From NCBI GenBank assembly GCA_019633425.1, contig WSUB01000023.1, positions 68,961-132,960 on the forward strand: DNA of 64,000 bases, written 5' to 3'. Origin of the DNA: Tulasnella sp. 424 (Eukaryota > Basidiomycota > Agaricomycetes > Cantharellales > Tulasnellaceae). This document shows positions 53,181-64,000 of the stretch, piece by piece (position 1 is the stretch's first letter; every line of letters begins with the position of its first letter). The position numbers and the translations under genes were made by a program. The notes under the pieces are model-generated. The model ran no database searches. It worked only from the letters and a program-made list of their open reading frames with translations, and had not been told where the DNA came from.

Positions 53181-53512
53181 TGGGGCGAGGCAACTTTATT
53201 TTGTTCACTTTCACTAACAGAACGATATCATCACCTTGACCTAGCCTAGCGGATTCAGCGCGGACACTCCTACTAGAAGTAAGAAAGGGAAGCTCAACAT
53301 CATGGGCCATAAGCTTCTAACCACTATGCTGCCCGAGAACGATACCGAAGTGGCGGTGTACCTGACAAAGCGCAGGTTAACTTTGGTATGTCGGGTACAA
53401 CTAAGCGCTGGAACCCATATTCTAAACCCACGCCCACACCACTCCAAATCCCTAGACACCCGACCTCGATCAACGCTAAATCCTTTGCGATAACAGATAC
53501 AATATTCTAACG

Positions 53513-56500
53513 ATGAGTAGTGTTGATGTCAATGTAGCGCCCACGCCTGCGGACGGCCTGAAGCAGCCCGAGACGACGGTGGTTAGTGACCACTCCTTCT
53601 AACAAAAAAGCACATATTAATGAACACTGGCTCGCAGAAAGATATCCTTCGAAACCTATCGTGGCTCCGCATCCACCCCAATGCCGTCCAAATCGACGAC
53701 AAACGGCAAACAGCGTGGGGAGGCGGCCAAGCGGACGTCACGCCCGCGATCTTGAACAAGACGATCTTCAGGCAGGGTACCCGAGTTGCCGTGAAGAAAC
53801 TGCGATACGCCGACGACACTGATGACGAAAAGTTTTCAAAGGTACGGGGCTTCTTCTGTAATATTTTTGAGCTCCGAGTCTTTGAACTTGTCTTGCACCG
53901 CATCCTTTTCTCCATGGCAAAAGTCCTTCGTTCTTGAAGTCGACATTTTGGCGAGGCTGTCCCACCCAAACATCGTTACATTGCTCGGATTCTTAGAAGA
54001 TCTCGAAAACGGGGAAGCGCGTCTAGTCTTTGCTTGGGAGGAGAACGGCAATGTTCAGGAGTTCCTCACGAAGCGCAAGTGTGACGTATTCGAACGCATA
54101 TCACTGGTATGTATATGGAGAGACTCGTACACCATACACGTGTAGGGCACCTTTTCAGTGATATTATTTTAGATTCAAGATGTGATGGCCGGACTGGAGT
54201 ACCTTCATACTCAAAAACCTCCCATCTGCCATGGGGATCTCAAGTCGGTGCGTGGCTGCGCGGACTCCTCGGATTCGTCGCCTGGAGAACCCTCCGCCAA
54301 CTTCGGATCCCCACCTTAGCTTAACATACTGGTCAACTCTTCCTGTCGCGCAATCATTACGGATTTTGGCTCTGCCCGAATTCTTCGAACAAGGCCAGAG
54401 AGCAAGGCCGATTGCGAACGAGTCAGACCTGAGGGCTCCCCCCAAGGACTCGAGCCAACGTCATCTCAAATTAGCATCTCCGTCACCGGGAAGCAATTAA
54501 CCCTAACTGGCCCATCTTGGTCTTTTCGCTGGGCCGCTCCCGAAATCATATTTGGAGAGGATCCGGATCTGCCTAGCGACATGTGGGCTATTGGATGGGT
54601 CATCTGGGAGGTGAGGCTCGGTTAAAATAGAGCCGTTCGTTGAACTGACTAAAATACATCACATCGGCTGGGGTACTAAGATCATAACGGACAAAGTACC
54701 TTTCCACGAATTCAGCAGCGACATCGCCATCACAATGACCTTTATTCAGAAGACAAATCCCTTGGTTGAGAATGATGCGCAGATGTCGCAAATCGTTAGC
54801 CTTTGTACTCTGGTGAAGGACTGCTTGTCGTATGATCCCACCTCAAGGCCAACCGCAGCCAAGTGCCGCACATCAGTCAAATGGATGGTATATGTTTCCC
54901 CTCCTGGGTTGTGACGGTGTGCTGAAACAGGCGCTTTCAGCCGTCGGCCGTACCCACAGGCGAAATGCAGTCCGACGTTAAAGTCCGCACAGTAGCCATC
55001 TTGCTCGCCGCAGGCTACATCCATTATGCCCAAAGCAACTATACAGCCGCTATTGTGTTGTTCAACGAAGCCCTCGCAAGTGCCAACTCTGAAAACGACA
55101 CATTATCAGCTGCAGGATGCCAAAATTGGCTGGGAGAGGTCTATCTCGCTCAGAATTTGCACGACGAGGCGAAAAAGTCGTTCTCGGAAGCGCAGGACAC
55201 CTATACTCGCCTCGGGAACGACCCAGGTCTCATGCGCTCGCTGGATGGCCTGGGGGGTGTATGCCACGCTCAATCCCGGTACGGCGAAGCAGAAACATTC
55301 TTCCTTGAAGCCGAGAAGATTTGTGTCCGCCGGAACGATGACGTAGGACGAGCACAGGTGCTGAATGGGATAGGCGCTGTCCGCCTGGCCCAACACAGAT
55401 ACGACGATGCCAGGGAGTGCTACGTTCAGGCGTTGGCCGTCTACAACCGCATCGGTAACGACGTCGGCCGAGCAAACTCGCTGAGTGGACTGGCCAGCGT
55501 AGATAACGTTCAGAGTCGATATGGAGCAGCGATGGAATCATTCGTCGAAGCAGAACGCATCTACAAGCGAATCGGCAACGACGTGGGACTTGCAAACGTC
55601 TTGAATGGAATCGCTGCTGTCCACCTCAAGCAGTGTAGACACTCACAGGCCGAGATCTGCTACAATCACGCGTTGGATATCTACTGCCGCGTTGGGAACG
55701 ACGTAGGCCGAGCGACCTCGCTGAGTGGACTGGGCTGTGCGAACCACGTTCAGAGTCGATATGAACGAGCGATGGAATTATTCGTCGAAGCGGAAGATAT
55801 TTACAAGGGGATCGGCAACGCTGTGATATGCGCGGACGTGTTGAATGGGGTTGGTGCTGTCCGCCTTAAGCAGTGCAGATACTCGGAGGCCAGGACGTGC
55901 TACAGCCAGGCGATGGATATACACGACCGCGCCGGTAACCACCTAGGCCAAGCAAACTCCCTGAGTGGACTGGCTCGCCTGGACCACGTTCAAAGCCGAT
56001 ACGAAGAAGCTGTGGAAACATTCGTCAACGCAGAACGGATTTACAAACGGATCGGCAACGACGTAAGACGTGCAAACGCATTGAACGGGATCGCCGCTGT
56101 TTACTTAGAGCAGTGCCAGAACTTGGAGGCCAAGCAGTTCTACTCCCAGGCACTGGATATCTACGACAAGATCGGGGACGATAGAGGTCGAGCAAGTTCG
56201 TTGACTGGACTGGGTCGTGTTAGCCTCGTTGACGGAGAATATGGAGAAGCGAAAAAGTCATTCTTTGAAGCAGAAGGCATTTGCGCTCAGATCGGCAACG
56301 TGGTCGGACACGCAAACGCGTTGAATGGGATAGCTTCCGTTCACCTTCAGGAGAAGAAATACTCCGAGGCCAAGTTTTACTACGCTCTGGCGCTGGAGCT
56401 CGTCCCTGGTCTTGGAAATGAGCCGGGTAGAGCGAACTCGCTAGGTGGACTGGGTGACGTCGACTACGCGCAAGGAAAGTACCTTGATGCCGTAGAATCA

Positions 56501-56893
56501 TTCAGTCGAGCTGGAGACATTCACGAGCGCATCGGCAACGAAGACGGCCAAGCAATTGCGCTGAACGGGTGTGGAGAAGCATACTTTGCCAATGGTGATT
56601 ACACTGGAGCCGAACTCGCCTTCGCCGAAGCGACAAGGCTATTCACTCGAGTCGGGAGTAAGAGGGGCCTAGCTCGTGCGCTGGCTGGATTAGGAGACCT
56701 CTGGGATTGCCAAGGAAAAGATGAAGAAGCCCTGGAAGTTTACCGCCAGGCGGAAGTAGAGTTTGCTCATGAATCGGGTAGTAACCCTTATGATTTGCGG
56801 ACGAGAGGCAACCACGATCTCGCACGCAACGATCAGATGAAGCTCTGGGTATCTAGGGCTCAGTGGGTCTCTGACTGTTTCGACGACTTATAG
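53513..56893 (+). CDS. Protein kinase-TPR fusion protein, intact copy
   Basis: Predicted exons: 53513-53581, 53638-53841, 53924-54106, 54173-54247, 54320-54610, 54681-54887 and 54941-56893, giving 993 residues. The kinase domain spans about residues 40-330: GGGQADV as glycine loop, VAVKKLR with the ATP-binding Lys, the helix-C Glu in SFVLEVDILARLSHPNIV, catalytic HGDLKSLNIL, DFGSAR, and WAAPEII. All residues needed for catalysis are there. The last exon encodes about 15 TPR units of 40 residues (about 355-950), alternating between type A (SLSGL...VQSRYEEAMESFVEAE) and type B (LNGIAAV...QCRYSEARxCYSQALDI). It resembles Agaricomycete kinases with repeat sensor domains; ligand and target are unknown. 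No signal peptide or membrane segment, so it is probably cytoplasmic. Confidence 0.88.
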
Positions 56894-57716
56894 ACACTGT
56901 TGTAGCGAATGTACGGTCCGAATATAATCACCGACGCATGTACGTAACCCCAGTGTTACAAAACAAAGGTACAAAAGAGCTGCAAATTAGAATATGGGTT
57001 AAATATAGGGATTAAATTGAAGATGTGGATTTTAAAGGCCTGCATGCGGCGAGGATCGTGGAATGGAGGAATGGGGAAACGGAAACATGAGGGGTCAACA
57101 TTTAGATCATAGCGGCTCTGGTACCAGAAGGAAGAAATGGACAGGCATTTTACCCAAAATTACGAGTAGGCATATTACCCAGCCGAGGTACCTGCTCCCT
57201 CTTATCTAGAGGCAGGTTTAGGCTTACCTTAGTCCCCCGGGCGAGACCGATGACAACTTGCGAGGGTGGGTAGGTTCGTTGTTATCGGCCTACCTGCCAA
57301 GAATTTCCAAATTCACATCAGCAAAAATAACGCCGGGATAATGATCTTACCGTTACAAACTATCAGTGCAAAGTATCAGCTGTGGCACAATATATATGAG
57401 AAGCTTTAGGCGAACGAGGGCATCCGCCCCTATTGGCAAGTTTGCCGGTGCCCGACGCAAGGCAAATGTGAAAATTTTCTGTTCGAAAACGCGTATCCAA
57501 TCCGCAAGAAGCGACCGGAAAAGGGTTTCATTTCCGTGGGGGTGAGTCGTAATCTGAAAATAGACGCCAAGATTTCCTGCTTGGAGGGGTCACCTGTACC
57601 ACGTAGGATCCTTTTCAAACCACATCCACACCACTTCAATCTCTAGAGCCTCGACTCCAGTTCCAAATCCTTCGCGAAAACCAGTACAATAGTAGTTTCA
57701 TTCGGATATCCCAACA
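56894..57716. other. Spacer between the two kinase-TPR genes
   Basis: 823 nt with no gene. The first 200 nt (AACAAAGGTAC, GCTGCAAATTAGAATATGGG) resemble the flank after the second copy (60930-61110), and the last 150 nt resemble the leader of the first copy. The duplication therefore included both flanks. Confidence 0.7.
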
Positions 57717-60192
57717 ATGAGTATTAGTACGGATGTCAACGTAGCGCCCACACACACGGACTCGAAGCAGTACAAGATGGCAGTAGTTAGTGATCACCCC
57801 TTCTTTCCTTACCAAAACACTGTAGATTACTAACACCGACTCGCAGAAACTTATCCTTCAAAACCGATCATGGCTCCGTATCCACCCCGATACCGTCGAA
57901 CTCGACGGCGAACGGCAGATGGGGGGAGGCCAGGCAGATGTTACTCCTGGAATCCTGAAGAGGATCACCGGACAGAGCACGCTAGTCGCTGTGAAGAAGC
58001 TGCGATATGGCGACAATACTGATAATGAAAAGTTTTCAAAGGTATGACGTCCTTGGATTTTGTGAGCCCCAGGCTCTTTTCAGATTTCGTACTCATCCTT
58101 CCCCTGAAGTCCTTCGTTTATGAAGTAGACATTTTAGCTGGGCTATCCCATCCCAACATCGTTAAATTGCTCGGCTTCATAGAGGATCTTGAGAATGGCG
58201 AAGCGTGTATGATCTTTGTCTGGGAGGAGAACGGCAATGTCCAAGAGTTCCTCGCCAAGAGGAAATGTGACGTTCCCGAACGTGTATCACTTGTACGGAG
58301 AGCTCATACACCGTACAGGTGTAAAACGAACTTTTGATAGTCTTATTTAGGTTAAGGACGTGACGGCAGGATTGGAGTACCTTCATACTCGACAACCCCC
58401 CATCTGTCATGGGGATCTCAAGTCGGTGCGTGGCCACATATCAATTTATATACGAGTGATCTGCTTACTTAGATCCCGTCATAGCTCAATATACTGGTCA
58501 ACCCTTCCTGTCGCGCAGTTATTACGGATTTTGGCTCTGCGCGGGTTCTTCGAGGACGGTCAGGGAGCAAGGCCGATCGCAAACAAGTTAAACCCAACGC
58601 CACCGTTCTCTCTCGTCAGGGGCTCCCAACATCATCTCGAATCAATATCTCTGTCACTGGGAGTCAGTTGACACTAAGCGCTCCATCCTGGTCGTTTCGC
58701 TGGGCCGCCCCCGAAGTTATAAATGGGGAAGATCCGGATCTGCCCAGCGATATTTGGGCTCTTGGATGGGTGATCTGGGAGGTAGGGGAACGAAGCCGTA
58801 GTCACGTGAGGGAGCTCGCCCAACTCACCTAATTACACCATTTACTGCGACTAGATTGTAACGGGCCAATTGCCTTTTCACGAGCGCAATAACAGTGGGG
58901 CGATCATGAAGGCCGTTATCGAGCTGGAGAGTTCCTCGGTTAGGGAGGACGAAAAGATGTCGCAAATCGTTGCTCTTTGCACTCTGGTAATGGACTGCTT
59001 GGCACATGATCCCACCTCAAGACCAACGGCGACCAAGTGCTGGGCATCGGTTAAATGGACGGTACGTGTTCCACATATCTTTGGTCGCAATGCACTGAGA
59101 CTGGCCTTCCAGCCCTCGGTCGTACCGACATGCGAAATACGGTCTGCCGTGAAAGCCCGCTCGGCGGCCCTCTTACTCACCTCGGGCTACATACATTATT
59201 CCCAAGACGACTATGAAACCGCTACTGCATTATTCAACGAGGCCCTCGCAAATGCCAACTCCGAAAACGACGCATCATCGGCTGCGGAGAGCCAAAATTG
59301 GCTGGGCGAGGTCTACCTTGCTCAGAATAGGCATGACGAAGCGAAAAGGTCGTTTTCAGAAGCGCAGGTTGTTCACGCTAGCCTCGGGAATGACCAAGGT
59401 CTAATACGTTCGCTGGATGGGCTGGGTAGTGCGCACTATGCTCAATACCGGTACGACGAAGCGGAGAAGTTCTTCCTTGAAGCGGAGAAGATTTGTGTCC
59501 GCAGGGACGACGACGTGGGACGAGCACAGGTGCTGAATGGGATAGGTGCCGTCCGCCTGGCCCAACACCGATACGACGATGCCAGGATGTACTACCTTCA
59601 GGCATTGGGCATCTTCAGCCGCGTCGGTAACCATCTAGGCCAAGCAAACTCGCTGAGTGGGCTGGGTCGCGTCGACTATGCGCATTGTCGATATGAAGGA
59701 GCGATGGGATCATTCGTCAAAGCAGAGAGCATTTACAGGAGGATTGGCAATGCTGCGGGACGTGCGGACACGTTGAATTGGGTCGTTGCTCTCCTCCTTA
59801 AGCAGTGCAGATACTCTGAGGCCAGGAAGTGCTACTTTCAGGCGCTGGATATCCACAACCGCATCGATAAACAAGCAAAGTCGTCTGCTGGACTGGGTAG
59901 CGATGACCACGCTCAGTGTCGATATAAAGGAACGATGGACTCACTCATTACAGCCCAAGGCATTGACGGGAATGCTGCGGAACGCGCGGACACATTGGAG
60001 CTCACGTGCTGTCTTTTTTTTTTTTCGCCGGCCGCGGAAGGTGTGGGAACCTGCAGGCCAACCGCTCGGAGCTCGGCTCAGCTTAACTCCATTCGACTAA
60101 CTCAAGGAAGTTGGCAACCTTCCAGGACTGTGGTAAAGGCTGAGACTCGCTTCCCAATCTTATCTTCGACCTCCGCCCGAGCAAGGCGCTGA
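57717..60192 (+). CDS. Protein kinase-TPR fusion protein, second copy, truncated by an insertion
   Basis: Predicted exons: 57717-57785, 57847-58041, 58110-58292, 58351-58425, 58485-58781, 58855-59061 and 59113-60192, giving 701 residues. Exon positions and intron phases match the intact copy exactly. The kinase domain is complete (VAVKKLR, HGDLKS, DFGSARV, WAAPEVI). TPR units 1-4 are well kept; the next ones have decayed (TLNWVVALLL, QAKSSAGLGSDD). After ADTLELTCC the frame enters foreign sequence with a poly-T run and stops at 60192. Further TPR sequence resumes at about 60490. The last kinase intron (59062-59112) has no stop and is a multiple of three, so retention would still read through. 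It may still give a kinase with a short TPR array, or be a young pseudogene. Confidence 0.75.
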
Positions 60193-60485
60193 AGGCGCTG
60201 GACTTGAGGAAAAAACCTTCGACCGCTGCGGGTCCCAGTGATGAGGTCTCCCTTGCTCTCTCTTTCGTCCGTTCTGCTCCCTTATAGCTGCCCACCTTGT
60301 CAAGGAGTTATATAGAATTGTTTGTATGGTAGTTGACGCAAATCAAATCAGTCGGCTTTCTGAGTTTTCGCCACTGTACACCCGGAGTCGTCGATCCCCA
60401 TCATCCTCCCAAGACTCCCTGCCATTCATTTCCAATGCAACACTAACAACCTTCTCAAGTTTACGCTCACACTTCGGGTTACAGG
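60016..60485. mobile_element. Unidentified insertion of about 470 nt with a poly-T end
   Basis: Homology to the intact kinase-TPR gene stops after GTGCTGTC near 60015 and resumes near 60490. The foreign segment starts with a run of about 13 T on the plus strand, as expected for a poly-A-tailed element inserted in reverse. I find no coding capacity, no terminal inverted repeats and no clear target-site duplication. It could be a SINE-like or processed element, or a filler from a deletion event. Confidence 0.4.
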
Positions 60486-60772
60486 AACAGTACGTATACT
60501 ATCGTGATGACGAATATGGAGAAGGGAAGAAGCCATTTCCTAAAGCGGAAGGCATTTGCGCTCAGATCGGCAACATGGTAGGGCGTGCAAGCGCATTAAA
60601 TGGGATTGCTGCTGTCCACCAGGAGTGGAGATACTCCGAGGCCAGGTTTCAGACTGCTCTAGCGCCGGAGCTCCATCCTGGTCTTGGAAATGAGCTTGGT
60701 AAGTCAAACTCGCTAACTGGACTTTGCGAAGTAACCCTTCTCGATGACGAGACACACGAGAGGCAAGGATAA
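60486..60772 (+). pseudogene. Separated 3' remnant of the second kinase-TPR copy
   Basis: The frame reads DEYGEGKKPFPKAEGICAQI, then ALNGIAAVHQEWRYSEARF and NELGKSNSLTGLCEV. These match TPR units 11-13 of the intact copy (GEYGEAKKSFFEAEGICAQI, ALNGIASVHLQEKKYSEAKF). It lacks a start and its frame is lost after GLCEVTLLDD. Several middle TPR units are missing between this and the part before the insertion. Confidence 0.8.
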
Positions 60773-62964
60773 TCTCCCGCGCAACGATCGAATGAAACTA
60801 CTGGTTGCTGGGGGCGCAATGGATCTCCGACTGTTTTGATCATGATCAACGACGTATCGACACCTTAGTAGCGAATACACGCAGAATCCGGCTTATAATC
60901 CAAACGACCTACATACCAAAACAAATAATTACAGAACAAAGGTACGAAGAAAGGCTGCAAATCATAATATGGGTTCAAGACTTGATAGATATCAGATCGG
61001 AAGGTACGGGGTGTGCAAGGGGTGATCAAAGCGTTGTGTGCAATGAATGAGATCATCATGGGAGGGGAGAACGAGGGATCGGAAACGTTTGGGACTGAGC
61101 CTAAAGTTTAGATCGTTCTGCTAGAATGGAGGGTGTCAATGCAAGAAATGGGTTTGGGGGGGGGGGGGGCAGATTGACTCTTCCTCGAGCGGCCGGACGT
61201 AAGGTGATCTCATTGGCTTTCCCGTTCGAGAATGAGAAAACCCTCGACTTCTCAAATTTGAAACCCCATCCGCCCAGTCCCATTCACCATCCAACCCACT
61301 CTTTCCTACTCGCATTGGGAAGCATCGCTCTCACTACCAGCACCGCCATCATTGTTTTTTTTCTTCCTCTACTCTCCAACCCCACGAGATCAATCATCAC
61401 CCAAGGCGGCAGCTTTCGCTGTCGCTTTTCTCTGCCTTTTGGCCATCTTGGAAGGCGTTTGTGGTGACAATGAAAAAATCTTTTGCTTGGATGGACGTCG
61501 GGTAGAGAGGGAAAATGCGGAGAGCGAGGCGAAGCAGGAGGTTGACGTCGAGTCTGGTGCACCTGCTTCATTGTCTTCGTCCTCGCTATCGTCTTCCGCC
61601 AACTACGACGCGGTGAGACCTGGTGGTAAGAGCGTAGCAGATACCTCCTTCCCCGGACGTTCGTCATCGTCCCCTCCCCATCTTCCTCCTCCCCCTCCTC
61701 CGCTGCATCACCTCTCTCTCTCTCTTTAAATCGATCTGCTTACTCATCACATCCCTCTCCATACCCTTCGACCTCTTCTACTCGGCCCTCCTGTATCACG
61801 ACCCGGATCCTTCCTCTCCTCCGCCCACCTTTGATTCATCAAACAACCTCTTTCGGACTTCTTCTGGTCGCGCGTGACCGAGCTTTAGTGGAAGGCGGAT
61901 TTGGCGCCGTGAGGCATGGACGACAAAGGTGCACTGCTGCTCTGCGGGCTGTGGGTGGTCGTGGTGGTAGTTGGAGCGGGGCTGGGCGAGCGCGCGCTGT
62001 GGGTCACGTCTTCGTTGATGCTTTAAGGAGAGTTGATCGGCAGGTCGTCGTCGAGGGCCGGGATGAAGATGATAATGACGGTTTCGCGGGTTGCGTTGAG
62101 GGTAGCTGGGAGAGTGGTGATGATGGCGGACCATTTTGTCGAGTGGTGGTTTCTGCGCGGCGTTGGGAACGCCCGTCAAGTTGCGTATAGAGTATTGTTC
62201 CCAGTCGTGATACGCGGCGTGAACAGCTGGCAAGTCTTCATCCGGTCCTGGCGCAGCAGCTGCCAAGCCGTGCTACATTTGAACCTGCATCATCCTGTGC
62301 AGCAGACGACGACACGGAAGCGGCTCCAGGTGCGGTCGGACCCGTTCTCCATTTGATGACGCAGACGAGGCCTGGTTGAATGACTTTAACACTCCTCCTC
62401 AGCAAGTGAGCGAAAGCGAACTCGAGATGACCACCAGACGTTCCCCCCTTTTTTTTTCTTTGGGTTTGTCTGGCGCGTGTTTCAAGCGAAGGGCTGCCTG
62501 TAGGGGAAGGCAAGGTTGAAAAAAAGGGGCTTCTTGACGAAGGAAGGAAGAGGAACTGACCGTTCAGCCTCATTTCTTACTTATACGATCTCCAAGACCT
62601 GGCGTCCTCTACGAAGCCTTGGTAGTGAATAAGCTTTCATCCAATCGCAGATGCCTCTGCGGAGAACAAAATGGTCGTTTGAGTTGCCGTAGAGTTGATC
62701 CATAATGCACGAGAGAGACAGTTGCCATCGCCTGGCCGTTGGATGGATATAGAGATATATATGGGTTGGGGTCGTGCGGCGGCAGGCGCGTGTCGAAATT
62801 GCAATCGCATTCAATTTTGAACTGGGACAATAAACCCAATCAACCTGCGGAGTTGGCAGCGTGGGGACTGAGTGATCGTAGCTGCTTTGTTGAGTCGACG
62901 ACCAAGGAAGTAGTGGAGGAAGGTGGAGGAGCTAGGAGGAGGGGGAACAGGGGCCAGAGGACGG
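60773..62964. other. Region after the second kinase-TPR copy, no certain gene
   Basis: 60773-61110 is duplicated 3' flank. Beyond it there is a G-run (about 61158-61170) and CT-rich sequence. 61390-61602 reads as plausible protein on both strands: minus strand acidic then basic, ending PSKMAKRQRKATAKAAALGDD; plus strand a signal-peptide-like FAVAFLCLLAILEGVCG. Neither extends into a convincing multi-exon gene, so I do not call one. 61800-62570 holds His/Arg/Pro-rich frames on the minus strand that look like shadows. Confidence 0.4.
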
Positions 62965-64000
62965 AACGCGGGGTGGACCTGACGGGTAGACCTACGGGGT
63001 AGAACAAGTACGAGGTGAACTTTTGGGCTCTCTCTGTTTACTCCCCTCCCTCGCGTGTTGGCCTCCCGCAGCCCGGGAATACTCGAAGTACTTCAGGTGA
63101 ACAATGATCAGGTTGGAGGAAAACGCGGGGACTCGACTTCTGAACTCTTCCACTAGCTGACGGACCCGACTTCTCCCCTTTGCACCGCGCGATTGTCCTC
63201 AGCTGCAACGATGCTAGGGGTCGTTTAGACATTGCCTCCCTATGGAACCTTCGATCGTGCGTCCATTTCCTACAATAAGATAAGCGATTCTGCTTGACTG
63301 CTGGTTACGCCCTCCCCTACTCGGAAGCCGCCGGGTACGTCAAAATCGCCCGACTTAACGGCTCTCTTGCGTCTCCACACTGGTAGCCGAGCACCAACCT
63401 GCCAAACACGATGAGTCAATAGTGTGCTGCCCAACGACCTTCTCGTCCAATAAGGTCGTTGTGCGTTCGTATGCACGAACAGGGGAATTGTCCGGGCTTC
63501 ACCACGAGGCATCTTGACATCCTACCGGCGTCGCATGTCGAAAGCGCATGGCAGCACACCCCAAAGTTGGTAAAGGACACTTAGCAAACAGATTAGAAAA
63601 GGTATTTGTAAAAATTCTTTTTACTTATCTGACATCTTCGGCCATAGGACAGTGAAAATACCGCATCCCGTCCGATCTGCGCAGTCAAGCACTGTACCGC
63701 TCAGTTAGTACCATGGTGGGGGACCACATGGGAATCCTGGGTGCTGAAGTTTTTACTTCTCTCTTTTTGGTGCTTTCGGAGGTAAAGAGCTCTTCTTCGA
63801 ACAGTGCAGGCAGCCGTGCTGTCCCACAAATCTAATTTGAGTAGTGGTTTGTAGGATCTCGATCCGAGCGGGCGGTCGTGACCGGTCGTCTTGATCCCTG
63901 GCCCTCCCCAAGTTGAAATACTTTAAGGAAACAGTTTTTTTCTCCCTCGCTATCTATAGTGTTCTATCCCGTGCGTCTGACTATTACAAGCACTCGAAGA
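62965..64000 (+). repeat. Duplicated block, copy 2 (contains 5S rRNA), cut by the window end
   Basis: Collinear with 52110-53180 over its whole length, with small insertions and deletions. The match is still running at 64000 (AAGTTGAAATACTTTAAGG near 63910, then TATAGTGTTCTA). In copy 1 the kinase-TPR gene begins about 330 nt beyond this point. Confidence 0.85.
63634..63751 (+). rRNA. 5S ribosomal RNA
   Basis: 118 nt, same sequence as the other two copies as far as I can compare by eye, followed by a T run of five. It lies in duplicated block copy 2, in the same position and orientation relative to the block as in copy 1. Confidence 0.95.

Larger units (their letters stand above)
51955..53512. 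other. CHO2 upstream region and duplicated 5S-bearing block
   Basis: 1.56 kb with no protein-coding gene. 51955-52110 is the CHO2 promoter side. 52110-53180 is the first copy of the duplicated block with its 5S gene. 53180-53512 leads into the kinase-TPR gene and resembles 57550-57716 before the second copy. Confidence 0.7.

Noticed and set aside
53924..54610. Reading the kinase-TPR kinase as a pseudokinase because the glycine loop is unusual
   Set aside because: The ATP-binding Lys, helix-C Glu, HGDLKSLN and DFG are all present in both copies, so catalytic activity is plausible.
61796..62573. Minus-strand His/Arg/Pro-rich frames as a possible gene
   Set aside because: The composition is that of shadow frames over CT/GA-rich DNA, the first codon is not ATG, and no phase-consistent exon chain was found.

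Overview
The window looks like the genome of a mushroom-forming basidiomycete (Agaricomycetes). Genes are densely split by short introns of about 50-70 nt with GT..AG ends. Very small exons occur. There is a DUF6535 membrane protein of the kind expanded in Agaricomycetes, and the 5S rRNA genes are dispersed rather than held in one array. I rebuilt most gene models by hand from splice sites and reading-frame phase. All exon joins are predictions without transcript support.

Layout. 1-6 kb: mostly noncoding, low-complexity DNA around one small conserved-looking gene (minus strand). 6-9.2 kb: an aldo/keto reductase with ten exons, two of them 5 nt and apparently 1 nt long. 10-16.6 kb: a very large minus-strand protein (about 1,900 aa) with a long disordered region carrying repeated Trp motifs and a C-terminal alpha/beta-hydrolase. 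17.4-20 kb: a DUF6535 protein, followed by a decayed relative. 22.9-24.9 kb: mitochondrial dihydrolipoamide dehydrogenase. 25.3-28.2 kb: a protein with three homeodomain-like repeats, divergent from the signal recognition particle subunit SRP9. 28.5-33.2 kb: an ArAE_2/DUF2421 membrane protein. 34.1-36.7 kb: a mitochondrial oxodicarboxylate carrier. 37-41.6 kb: an ERCC6L2-like SNF2 ATPase. 41.7-45.8 kb: a TFIIIC TPR subunit. 46-47.3 kb: pantothenate synthetase. 47.9-52 kb: phosphatidylethanolamine N-methyltransferase CHO2.

52.1-64 kb is the accessory part. It contains two tandem protein kinase-TPR fusion genes. The first is intact (993 aa, about 15 TPR units in a strict A/B alternation). The second is broken by an insertion with a poly-T end. 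They are flanked by two diverged copies of a block of about 1 kb, each containing an identical 118-nt 5S rRNA gene. The second block runs off the end of the window, so another kinase-TPR copy probably follows. A third identical 5S gene lies on the minus strand at 47.6 kb.

The housekeeping genes do not form a pathway cluster. They touch mitochondrial 2-oxoacid metabolism (LPD1, ODC carrier), CoA precursor supply (PAN6), phosphatidylcholine synthesis (CHO2), protein targeting (SRP9), Pol III transcription (TFIIIC, 5S) and DNA repair (ERCC6L2-like). The most unusual items are the kinase-TPR/5S duplication, the triple homeodomain protein whose three introns split the same Trp codon, and the microexons.
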